The notes beneath the pieces were generated by a model. That model saw nothing but the letters and a program-made list of their open reading frames with translations, was not told where the DNA came from and did not search any database. Shown one piece after another: positions 58,601-64,000 of a stretch of DNA of 64,000 bases. The translations under genes and the position numbers were made by a program. Each line of letters opens with the position of its first letter. Positions within the stretch are counted from its first letter, which is position 1. Source of the stretch: Pisaster brevispinus. Taxonomy: Eukaryota; Echinodermata; Asteroidea; Forcipulatida; Asteriidae. The stretch lies in the NCBI GenBank assembly GCA_023634235.1, contig JAMKCF010000013.1:3410001-3474000 (forward strand), written 5' to 3'.

Positions 58601-60561
58601 CAATAAAATTGCAAACTGTTATTCCCATTTTTTCCCCAGTTAACAATTCACACCATTAGAAATTAGATGAATTCAGAAATCAAATTTGGTGGAAATATCC
58701 ACAAGACCGCAGGGCTTGTAGCTCCAATGTTTACTGGACCAGAATTTATTTTAAAAATACCAAAATCAAAATGAGGAAAACCTTTCTGACCTAAGTTTCA
58801 CTGTTTTTATTTCAAGAGCTCTTTAGAGAAGTGAGAGAAGATTTATCTCATTTACTGAAAGATATTTATCAGACTAAACATCAACATTTGAACATTTCTA
58901 TCTTTTTACAAAAAGATATTACACACTGAGGTATTATTCTTCAATTGAAAAAAAACAGAGGACCACTGGACTTGTCTGGTCATTAGTTCACTAGCCCAAA
59001 GCTGAAATCACTGGCCTCGGGCCTGCGATCCAGTGTAAAAAAACTCAAGCCCTGGAATATCTGAGGCATTAAGGGTAGTGTCTCTGTCCCACAAAAATAA
59101 ATATTCTTACAGAAATAAGTTAAATGAAACGAGGTGTTGTTAGATTTACCCCGGTTCCTTGAGGCATTCTCATTGCAGTTCCTGGTGGAGCTTGTCTCAG
59201 TAAGGAGCTGTTTGGTCGAGCACCTGTAGTTGGTCTTCGGCCTCCGCCTGAAGGTGGTCGATTCCTGAAATTAGGTCATTAGGGCATGTTATTGAAACTA
59301 ATACAATACATTACAAATGTAAATGTGTCATCACAATGAGTTTAAATTTTCTGTATGTTTGTTTGTTTGGGGAGGGTGGGGGCGGGGGGGTCATTGAGAG
59401 AAAATATGATAAATATTGCTTATCATAAACTTTAAAAAGGCGAGTAGCAAGTCTTTTCACAATTTAGTCGTTTAAAATGGCTTACGTATTTTTTAAAACT
59501 CGATACTCAAAAGTAAAAAAACATAGCCTAAACATATTTTGATTTGTTCCATGTTTAGATATCATGCATAGTTACAGTTTTTGTATGTCAAGGATTGTAC
59601 TACAGTAGTGAAGCTGCGATGATCGTAACCCTCCATCCTCTCGACGGTTGGGTTACGATTATCACAAGTAATACTTAAATAATGATTACTAGGAAAAACG
59701 CCATCGTGCATGCAGTAAATTTGTGTGAAATTTGTGTTCGAAGGTGGGAATACACTAAGTTAATACTGCTGCAATAATCTTAACCCTTGATCCTCCCGAA
59801 TGCCCAGACTAAGCAGAGCTATGTTTATCGCAGCAAAGTTATTGTTGTCATGGTTGTGTAACTGAAGTGTCCAATTTAGGCCAGGCCCTATGTCGGACTG
59901 GTCACTGTCACTGAGCAAGATCACGACACAACACAAGGCAAATCTATCAGCACGGTACCAAAAGAGTGGCAAATTTCCAAATTCACAAGCAAATGTACAA
60001 TAACATAACACTACACAACATCGGTCATTAGTTACACCAAAAAAATGGTGAGAAAATTCACATCTAATTATTTGATAGTTTTCAACATTTTTTACACAAT
60101 TATTGTCAATGACAGTCAGTGGTCAGTAGCGCGTGCCTTTGTTTACTGAGGCAACTTGGTGAGCGACTGTAAATAAATGTTACTAAAAAGCTTGCTAGGC
60201 CTAGGGGAATTACATTTTTAATTTATAGTACAGACTATACTTTACTTAGTTTACTACACTAGTCTTGAGTTGATAGTGATAGTGATACTATTTTTGCTAT
60301 GATAAAAATATTGCTTGGCATGCCAAGTTTTACTTTTATTAGGCAGGGGAATAGACCGAAAATAAAAACAGGGGATATGATTGATTGATACTGAGATGAG
60401 ATGACAGTGATCGTGATTGTGATAGTACTGTACACCCCTGTAATAAAGCTGTAGGTAGGCCTATTTTAGTATTTAGTTACTCAATTGTCAATTCCTCAAA
60501 AACAGTTGACAGACAACGATATGGATGACTAATTAAATTATACTCATCTGATTACTTACAT
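43517..60561 (-). CDS. IFT74: Intraflagellar transport protein 74 homologue, 20 exons
   Basis: The joined exons give 1794 nt, 597 aa plus TGA; human IFT74 has 600 aa. All 19 introns are GT-AG and phases agree throughout. IFT74 is a core IFT-B subunit that pairs with IFT81 along its coiled coil. The family's basic N-terminus helps the IFT81 CH domain bind tubulin cargo in cilia. Here residues 1 to about 85 are basic and rich in Gly, Pro and Arg ([17 protein letters not shown]), followed by the conserved SYLSYEKR and coiled coil to the end. Strong matches include [39 protein letters not shown] and [14 protein letters not shown]. The start codon seems split between exons 1 and 2. Introns hold three or more minisatellites and many SINE or MITE copies. 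Identification is very secure; the extreme 5' end is less so. Confidence 0.97.
43930..44175 (+). mobile_element. tRNA-like SINE with tandem B-box units
   Basis: An A-box-like TGGTGGTCTTATTGGTTAAG precedes four units of about 54 bp, each with CTAGAATGC and a B-box-like word: GGTTCGAATCC at 43987 and 44095, GGTTTGAATCC at 44147, and a mutated one near 44042. It lies in IFT74 intron 19. Confidence 0.7.
44382..44513 (-). CDS. IFT74: IFT74 exon 19
   Basis: Residues 515-558. It includes [20 protein letters not shown] and [13 protein letters not shown], near-identical to vertebrates. Donor AAT|GTATCC is relatively weak. Confidence 0.97.
45265..45395 (+). mobile_element. SINE-like fragment
   Basis: TGTGGGTTCAGATCCCGCAC (B-box-like) is followed by GGCACTTGTGTCCTTGAGCA and CCTTCAGATGGGATGTAAAT, words shared with other SINE copies at 18930, 47030 and 50092. 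Confidence 0.65.
45488..45542 (-). CDS. IFT74: IFT74 exon 18 (55 nt)
   Basis: Residues 497-514, [18 protein letters not shown]. Donor AAG|GTAAGT. Confidence 0.94.
46089..46290 (+). repeat. Dispersed repeat family R1, copy 5
   Basis: The reference copy for this family: GGTGCTCAATAGGGAGCATG to CCCTCTGCCCCATATCGGGC, with two G-runs of about 12 and 10. It ends next to the donor of IFT74 exon 17. Confidence 0.75.
46297..46460 (-). CDS. IFT74: IFT74 exon 17
   Basis: Residues 442-496. It includes [16 protein letters not shown] and [13 protein letters not shown]. An R1 repeat ends only about 10 bp beyond its donor CAG|GTACAA. Confidence 0.95.
46556..46652 (-). mobile_element. tRNA-derived SINE, family S1, inverted copy
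   Basis: On the minus strand: GGATAGCTTAGTTGGTAGAG (A box), GCAGGTTGAAGTCGGGC (B-box region) and a tail TTCTGTTCAACCC. Confidence 0.75.
46878..47024. mobile_element. Inverted-repeat element, family M2
   Basis: CCTGGGGTGGATTTCACAAA at the left and the complement of TTTGTGAAATCGACCCCTGG at the right are inverted ends. The interior is dense in GTTAGGAC and CTAGTC words, so the whole 147 bp can fold back. Confidence 0.85.
47025..47390 (+). mobile_element. SINE-like element
   Basis: GGGTTTGAATCCCGG (B box), GGACACTTGTGCCCTTGAGC, AGGAGTAAATGGGTGCCTG and a distal AGCCATGGATGACTGCAGAT segment. A related distal segment occurs near 55165-55215. Confidence 0.7.
47502..47700. mobile_element. Inverted-repeat element, family M3
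   Basis: CCTGGGCCCAATTTCATAGA and TCTATGAAATTGGGCCCTGG are exact inverted ends, extended inward by GCTGCTTAAGCA and TGCTTAAGCAGC. Fragments of the family lie at 5670-5832 and 18886-19181. Confidence 0.9.
48055..48175 (-). CDS. IFT74: IFT74 exon 16
   Basis: Residues 402-441. It includes [20 protein letters not shown], the most recognisable central motif. Confidence 0.96.
48641..48740. repeat. Foldback of two SINE S1 tails
   Basis: AATTTAGGTTTGAACAAAGA at the left mirrors TCTTTGTTCAAACCCAAATT at the right. TGGAGCGGGA and TCCCGCTCCA form the inner arms around a loop of about 20 bp. Confidence 0.85.
48827..48883 (-). CDS. IFT74: IFT74 exon 15 (57 nt)
   Basis: Residues 383-401, [19 protein letters not shown]. 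Donor AGG|GTATGT. Confidence 0.93.
49453..49493 (-). CDS. IFT74: IFT74 exon 14 (41 nt)
   Basis: Residues 369-382, [13 protein letters not shown]. Donor AGT|GTAAGT. Confidence 0.93.
49660..49740 (-). mobile_element. tRNA-like SINE head, inverted
   Basis: On the minus strand: ATCTTGGCTGAGAGGTCAAG, then GCACTGGACTCAAGCGCTGG and GGGAGTCAACTTG. This resembles a Leu/Ser-type tRNA head. No intact tRNA fold is expected. Confidence 0.6.
49868..49921 (-). CDS. IFT74: IFT74 exon 13 (54 nt)
   Basis: Residues 351-368, [18 protein letters not shown]. This matches the family's [10 protein letters not shown]. Confidence 0.95.
50092..50390 (-). mobile_element. Full-length tRNA(Leu/Ser-like)-headed SINE
   Basis: On the minus strand: GTCGTGGCCGAGCGGTCTAG (A box), GTGTGGGTTCGAATCCTGGC (B box), CACTTGTGTCCTTGAGCAAG, AGGAGTACAAATGGGTACCG, CCTGCGATGGACTGGCATCC and ATGAGCCATGTTGGCTCGGG. 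It lies in IFT74 intron 12, antisense to the element's own transcription only in context. Confidence 0.85.
50611..50690 (-). CDS. IFT74: IFT74 exon 12
   Basis: Residues 324-350, [20 protein letters not shown] then DLEEHQ. Confidence 0.96.
50770..50983 (+). mobile_element. 214-bp retroposon-like insertion, second copy
   Basis: CCTTGCAGG flanks both sides (50761-50769 and 50984-50992). It shares TTTGAAGCTTTGCATGGTGT and GGGTACAACCATGTG with the 40888 element, plus CTGAAGACCAGCAGAGTATA and CTGTTCCAAAT, a mutated hammerhead-like core. It lies in IFT74 intron 11. Confidence 0.75.
51552..51736 (-). CDS. IFT74: IFT74 exon 11 (longest coding exon)
   Basis: Residues 263-324. It includes [40 protein letters not shown] and RQ. 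Phase-2 donor ACA|GTAAGT. Confidence 0.97.
52554..52676 (-). CDS. IFT74: IFT74 exon 10
   Basis: Residues 222-262, [20 protein letters not shown] and onward to KKDNLED. Donor GAT|GTAAGT. Confidence 0.96.
52866..53160 (+). repeat. 23-bp minisatellite in IFT74 intron 9
   Basis: About 12 diverged units of GTAGCAACCAGTGTACTATA plus CCC. Spacing is exactly 23 bp between 53025 and 53150. Confidence 0.9.
53229..53345. repeat. Short foldback element
   Basis: CGGTTAAAACTACCACTCC and GAGTTTTAACCATATCACT are imperfect inverted arms around TCGGTGATGCTCGGAGTGCT-type sequence. Probably a small MITE relic. Confidence 0.5.
53466..53544 (-). CDS. IFT74: IFT74 exon 9
   Basis: Residues 195-221, coiled coil [20 protein letters not shown] then TLIDDM. 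Donor ATG|GTACGT. Confidence 0.94.
54095..54156 (-). CDS. IFT74: IFT74 exon 8
   Basis: Residues 175-195, [20 protein letters not shown], with phase-2 donor GGA|GTGAGT. Confidence 0.94.
54836..54895 (-). CDS. IFT74: IFT74 exon 7 (60 nt)
   Basis: Residues 155-174, [20 protein letters not shown], nearly identical to the vertebrate segment. Confidence 0.96.
55445..55505 (-). CDS. IFT74: IFT74 exon 6
   Basis: Residues 134-154, [20 protein letters not shown]. Donor ACT|GTGAGT. Confidence 0.96.
55632..56659 (+). repeat. 78-bp minisatellite in IFT74 intron 5, about 13 copies
   Basis: Each unit starts ACTAGCCTAGAACTCTGCTT and includes GTACTTTGCCACAGTGCAAA and CTGCCCACAGCCAGTAG. Copies are highly similar. 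Two units (near 55965 and 56597) carry an extra GCATGTAGGGTACTCAAG segment. Confidence 0.97.
56739..56886 (-). CDS. IFT74: IFT74 exon 5: start of coiled coil
   Basis: Residues 85-134, from [12 protein letters not shown] to [11 protein letters not shown]. The 78-bp minisatellite begins about 80 bp into the following intron. Confidence 0.96.
57187..57264 (-). CDS. IFT74: IFT74 exon 4
   Basis: Residues 59-84, [20 protein letters not shown] then MRTGKK. It matches the family's RPVTQQGL segment. Confidence 0.95.
57380..58150 (+). repeat. About 120-bp diverged tandem repeat in IFT74 intron 3
   Basis: Six or so units, each with ACACAGTCAACCCTCCTACT, CTGACCATTCA, CCACTGTGGTTTTGAATGAT and GCCAGCCTGC. 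Divergence is higher than in the 78-bp array, and one unit holds a small internal duplication of AGTCAACCCTCCTACT. Confidence 0.9.
58325..58382 (-). CDS. IFT74: IFT74 exon 3
   Basis: Residues 40-58, [19 protein letters not shown]. It matches the conserved PGTARPG motif of the family. Ends in phase 1. Confidence 0.93.
58706..59055. mobile_element. Possible inverted-repeat element
   Basis: CAGGGCTTGTAG at the left and ACTCAAGCCCTG at the right are short inverted ends. Words such as CCACTGGACTTGTCTGG resemble 47700-47790. Evidence is modest. Confidence 0.4.
59150..59264 (-). CDS. IFT74: IFT74 exon 2: basic N-terminus
   Basis: Residues 1 (last base of ATG) to 39. It includes [19 protein letters not shown]. 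Acceptor ATTTCAG; donor GGG|GTAAAT. Confidence 0.92.
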
Positions 60562-60640
60562 GACCTTTAGTTTAAATGTGGCGTTCGTAGCCTCTGTTTG
60601 GAAGAAACAAAATGTCGCAATTATCTCCTAAACTATTCAA
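60560..60640 (-). other. IFT74: IFT74 exon 1: 5' UTR plus AT of the start codon (5' limit unknown)
   Basis: The exon ends GGTCAT with the strong donor GTAAGTAATC at 60559. Exon 2 begins with G, so AT|G forms the first in-frame ATG. Reading upstream in that frame meets a TAG near 60630 without another ATG. The transcription start is not visible, and no clear RFX X-box was recognised. Confidence 0.6.
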
Positions 60641-60904
60641 AAATTGACAGATTTCCAGGCTTCTTACATCGCGTCCATGACTACCAAAATTTACAACTGA
60701 GGAATCTGGTACAGCGACCGACTCGCAGAGGAAAGACCTCCCTGTTCTTGTTGTATTATTTACATGTGTAAACTGTATAGATCTGGTTACCAGACTAGTG
60801 TTTTTGTTTTTCACATGAGGGCGCTGTTGTTCGAACAAATTGATCAGCGAAATTATTGATAAATCACTAGTATCAGGCACTTCGCGCGGACAACACAAGC
60901 GAAA

Positions 60905-61140
60905 TCGAAGGGTGTGCTCTCACTTTCGGTACTTTATGGAGACCAAGGACAAAAAATAGAAGAAAAAAAAAAGAAGAGGAAAATAAAAGGACACCACAAG
61001 TAAATTCTTAAGACCTGGGTGCTCCACAAGGAAATTTGTGTACAAAGCCTATGGGAAACTGTCTTTTTAAGTGCAGGGACAAAGAAGAGAACAAAAGAAT
61101 GCTCCACAAGGATGCATTTTTGAGAATGTGTGCGGGCAGG
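60905..61140 (+). repeat. Dispersed repeat family R2, copy 4
   Basis: TTCGGTACTTTATGGAGACC, GGTGCTCCACAAGGAAATTT, GTGTACAAAGCCTATGGGAA and GCTCCACAAGGATGCATTTT. These complement the inverted copies at 19665 and 18175. Confidence 0.75.
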
Positions 61141-62076
61141 TGTTTTTTTATTAGGCATATAGCTGGACATCAAATAAATAGTAAAATACTGCTTAAAAAT
61201 ATTTAACAACGATCAAATGTATAAGGTTAATTGTAACACCTATATGAGCCTTCATTTAGAGAAAGGGACCTCCGCGGTCTAATGTTTATAAAACAATGAA
61301 AAACAAAAGGTGTAGACCAAGGCCCTATTGCTAAAGATAATATTAAAAGTAGCAAATGAAAATGAGCTTTGTACAATTATAAAAACAAAACCAAAAGTAC
61401 AAGGAAAAACACATTTAAAATAACATACAAGGCCAAGTTATTAAGCAGAATAATCGCAACGAAAGCGGCAAAACAAACACTGAAACAAAACCTTGAAGAA
61501 AACGGAACACAAAGGAGGCAACGGTGTAAAGTTATGACAGTGTGCGACCGGGAAGGCCCAACCACTCTGGGCCTATTAAAAACAAAACCCACAATAATAA
61601 AGCAGCGCATGCGCAAGGGGAATGATTTACTGTCGGTATTAAATGGTATTAACTTACCTCCCAATAACAGACAACACCTGTGAGCTGTACTTACAACTTA
61701 AGTGAACGACCATTTGGCCTTGGTGCCCCTTCATAAGTTTCCCGTGGACTTTGAGATTTTCTAATGGAAGTGCCCTTTGCAAAATGAAAATGCCGGCCTG
61801 GCCCTCGCAAAGAATAACAAATTCCAGGTCAGTGTAATGCATCAGATAATCTAAAATTGGATTTAAATTTCACATAAATGTTGTCTCTCCAATGTTACTT
61901 TATGGGTTATGCTTTATCACAGCTATAGGGCGTATCAGTGCACTCATTATTTATCTTTCAACAGGATATAAAATTATAGCAGAGCTATGTTTTGAATTAT
62001 GAGACCCATTAAAGTTTGATGGTTTACATGGTTCTGCGGCGCAATCAGCAGCCACTGCCGTAACCACCTTGCCAAC

Positions 62077-62388
62077 AGCGGCGTAGCCAGGACTTTTTCA
62101 GGACTCTGTTAATGGTGGGAGGGGGGCGGGGGTCATGCTTTTATTTTGGAAGGGGGAAGGTGCAGGGGGCCACAATCCTCTCATGTTCTTGGCATTTTGT
62201 TGCCGCTGTAGCGATCCCGATTCATTGCGATCGTTCACTACATTTAGATTATACAAACGAGGATTTACCTTTTTGAGTGTGAGCACTATCGCGTTTTTTT
62301 TGTTGGGGGACACCTCCGGGCAGGGGGGGGGGGGGGGCGCCTTATGCCCCCCCAGGCCCCCTACCATGGCTATGCCGCTGCTCGGCAA
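62077..62388. mobile_element. Inverted-repeat element with G/C-runs
   Basis: CAGCGGCGTAGCCAGGA at the left and CCATGGCTATGCCGCTG at the right are inverted ends. The interior has GGGAGGGGGGCGGGGG and a run of about 14 G at 62322-62336. The open frames on both strands run through this element. Confidence 0.7.
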
Positions 62389-64000
62389 AACCTAGCCCCA
62401 TAAATAGGACCAATCCACTTCAAACCCCTTCTCTTTGGTCTTCTCTATGGTCCAAGCTCCAACTTAAATCCTTTATAATGTTATGTTGTATAAATGAGAC
62501 CACGAAAGAAAGACATAATTATTGTAGAATTATATAAAGTGTGCTGTAGCTGAATACCTGCTACGACGAACTTTATTCATTGTCATACTTTGCGAACTTT
62601 ATATCCAACATGTTCATGATCTACTCAAATGACAATACCTTTTTTTAATTGTGTCACTACTTTTATCCACTCGTCAGGTGACAGTCCCTTTAACATCATC
62701 CTTATTATATACAATAAAATTAAGTTTTCAATTACAGTTTCTCTGGATGTGAATGCATTAATAATCTGAACAACTTTAAATAAATTAATATACATGTCAT
62801 AAAATCTAAATAACCACAACATAGATAACAAACGGAAAATGATTCAACTAAGCACGATTTCAAAGATATCACAAGTAAGTAATTAATCTCTAAGTGGGTC
62901 AGATAAACAGCGCATTATTCCTCCAAATTAGTGCAATTGCAATCGATTGTTGTTTATAGGATGACCTGCCGGTTGTGTTTACTGTTTCATTTGTCAATAC
63001 AAACAAACTTCCCGCCTTAATCATTACATGCTATTCAAACCTATTTGGACATTTATTTGTTGCTGTAAATCCAGGATGTCATAACTCATTATGTGAGTCT
63101 ATTGCAAAGAGGTTGACTTTTATGCTGATTTACTCTATAATTATACTCTGTACGTTGAATAGGTCACTTCATGTACTGGCCTAAAACTTGCAAATCAAAG
63201 ATGACTGCTTTTCAATTACCAAAATTCCTTTTTGAATAAAAAGATTGAAACATAATTTATTTTGAATAACTGAAGAACCAAGAAGCAACATTAGAAAAAA
63301 AAAAAAAAAGCTGCCATGTTAATGTGCAAAACCAAGATAAAAATGCCCCCAAACTGTTTTGTAGCAAAAGAAATACATTTTGGCCCAACCTTTTCCTCTG
63401 TTGGCAAAGTCCTTTGTTACTTGTAAACCATTTCTATTGACAGGTTTATAAATATGTTTAAATGTTTCAACCAAACAAATTAAACTAAAAAACAAACGAT
63501 CACTTTGCCAGTCTGTAATCAATAAATAAATACATAGTGACAATTTGATCCAGCACCTTGTCCTTTTTACCACAGTGTTGTCAAATTCAACAAGCCAAGC
63601 CGTTCAGACAGCAGTTTTGGTTCTGCCCTAAAATTCGCTGAGTGTTTGGGTGTAACTAACGTACATTGTAAAGTTTTCCCTTTTCAACAACCAATTTATC
63701 AAATTCTGTTAAATGATAGTAGAAAATTTGAAGCTTACATTGTGGAATTCTGATACTCTCAGAAGTTCCAAGGAATTAAATGTCATGCAAAGGCATGCAC
63801 ACACTGGTAAAGACGACAGTTTTTAAATCACCATATTAATACTCCGTCCCAACTTTACAATCATCCCAACTGTGGTTGGGATTGGTCCCAACTATAGTTA
63901 GGAGAGCCCAGTTGTAGATGGGATTGCATAATAGTGATAATAACATGATAGTGATGCTGATGACCACAATATAGACCTCTTGCAAAAAATGTGCAGCGCT

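Larger units (their letters stand above)
60641..64000. other. Flank upstream of IFT74, no gene supported
   Basis: It should contain the IFT74 promoter near its left end. An R2 repeat lies at 60905-61140 and an inverted-repeat element with G-runs at 62077-62388. The rest is AT-rich. One minus frame (61842-61654) ending near a GGAG|GTAAGT-like site is noted among findings but not called as a gene. Confidence 0.5.

Noticed and set aside
60572..60898. 108-codon minus frame overlapping IFT74 exon 1
   Set aside because: It is in a different frame from the IFT74 start and does not join to exon 2 in phase. It probably covers 5' UTR and promoter sequence.
62098..62395. Gly/Pro-rich frames on both strands
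   Set aside because: They fall within an inverted-repeat element with long G-runs.

Overview
The window is animal nuclear DNA: AT-rich, with short exons, GT-AG introns and dense interspersed and tandem repeats. Protein matches and repeat style (short inverted-repeat elements, tRNA-headed SINEs, elements ending in GTGAAAATTTGGGCTTAATC-like sequence) suggest a marine deuterostome. An echinoderm, probably a sea star, is my best guess. That is recognition from memory, not a database result.

Two multi-exon genes can be rebuilt completely, both on the minus strand. (1) A nicotinic-acetylcholine-receptor-like Cys-loop channel subunit has 8 coding exons between 37006 and 20772 and encodes 484 aa, with signal peptide, Cys-loop, M1-M4 and a cation-type GEK before M2. 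It lacks the vicinal Cys pair of alpha subunits. (2) IFT74, the intraflagellar transport IFT-B coiled-coil protein, has 20 exons between 60561 and 43517 and encodes 597 aa, close to the human length of 600 aa. All its exon phases join without a break, and its start codon appears to be split by intron 1 (AT|G). A third, single-exon gene at 8885-7956 encodes a 309-aa coiled-coil protein with a C-terminal Cys/His cluster of unknown function.

Layout: 1-7955 is repeat-rich flank with no supported gene. 7956-8885 is the coiled-coil/Cys-His gene. 11641-14943 is a 3.3-kb satellite with a 37-bp unit. 14944-20771 is repeats and low-complexity DNA. 20772-37006 is the receptor gene. 37007-43516 is intergenic and includes an array of four perfect CRE palindromes about 0.6 kb upstream of the receptor start. 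43517-60561 is IFT74, with at least three intronic minisatellites and many SINE or MITE insertions. 60600-64000 is flank.

The two big genes have no evident functional link: one is a membrane ligand-gated channel, the other a ciliary transport protein. The most unusual items are the split IFT74 start codon, a minisatellite whose unit is a copy of the receptor's exon 2/intron 2 splice donor, a decoy duplicate of the receptor's last-exon acceptor carrying a stop, the CRE array, and dispersed elements with a hammerhead-ribozyme-like core and direct flanking duplications.
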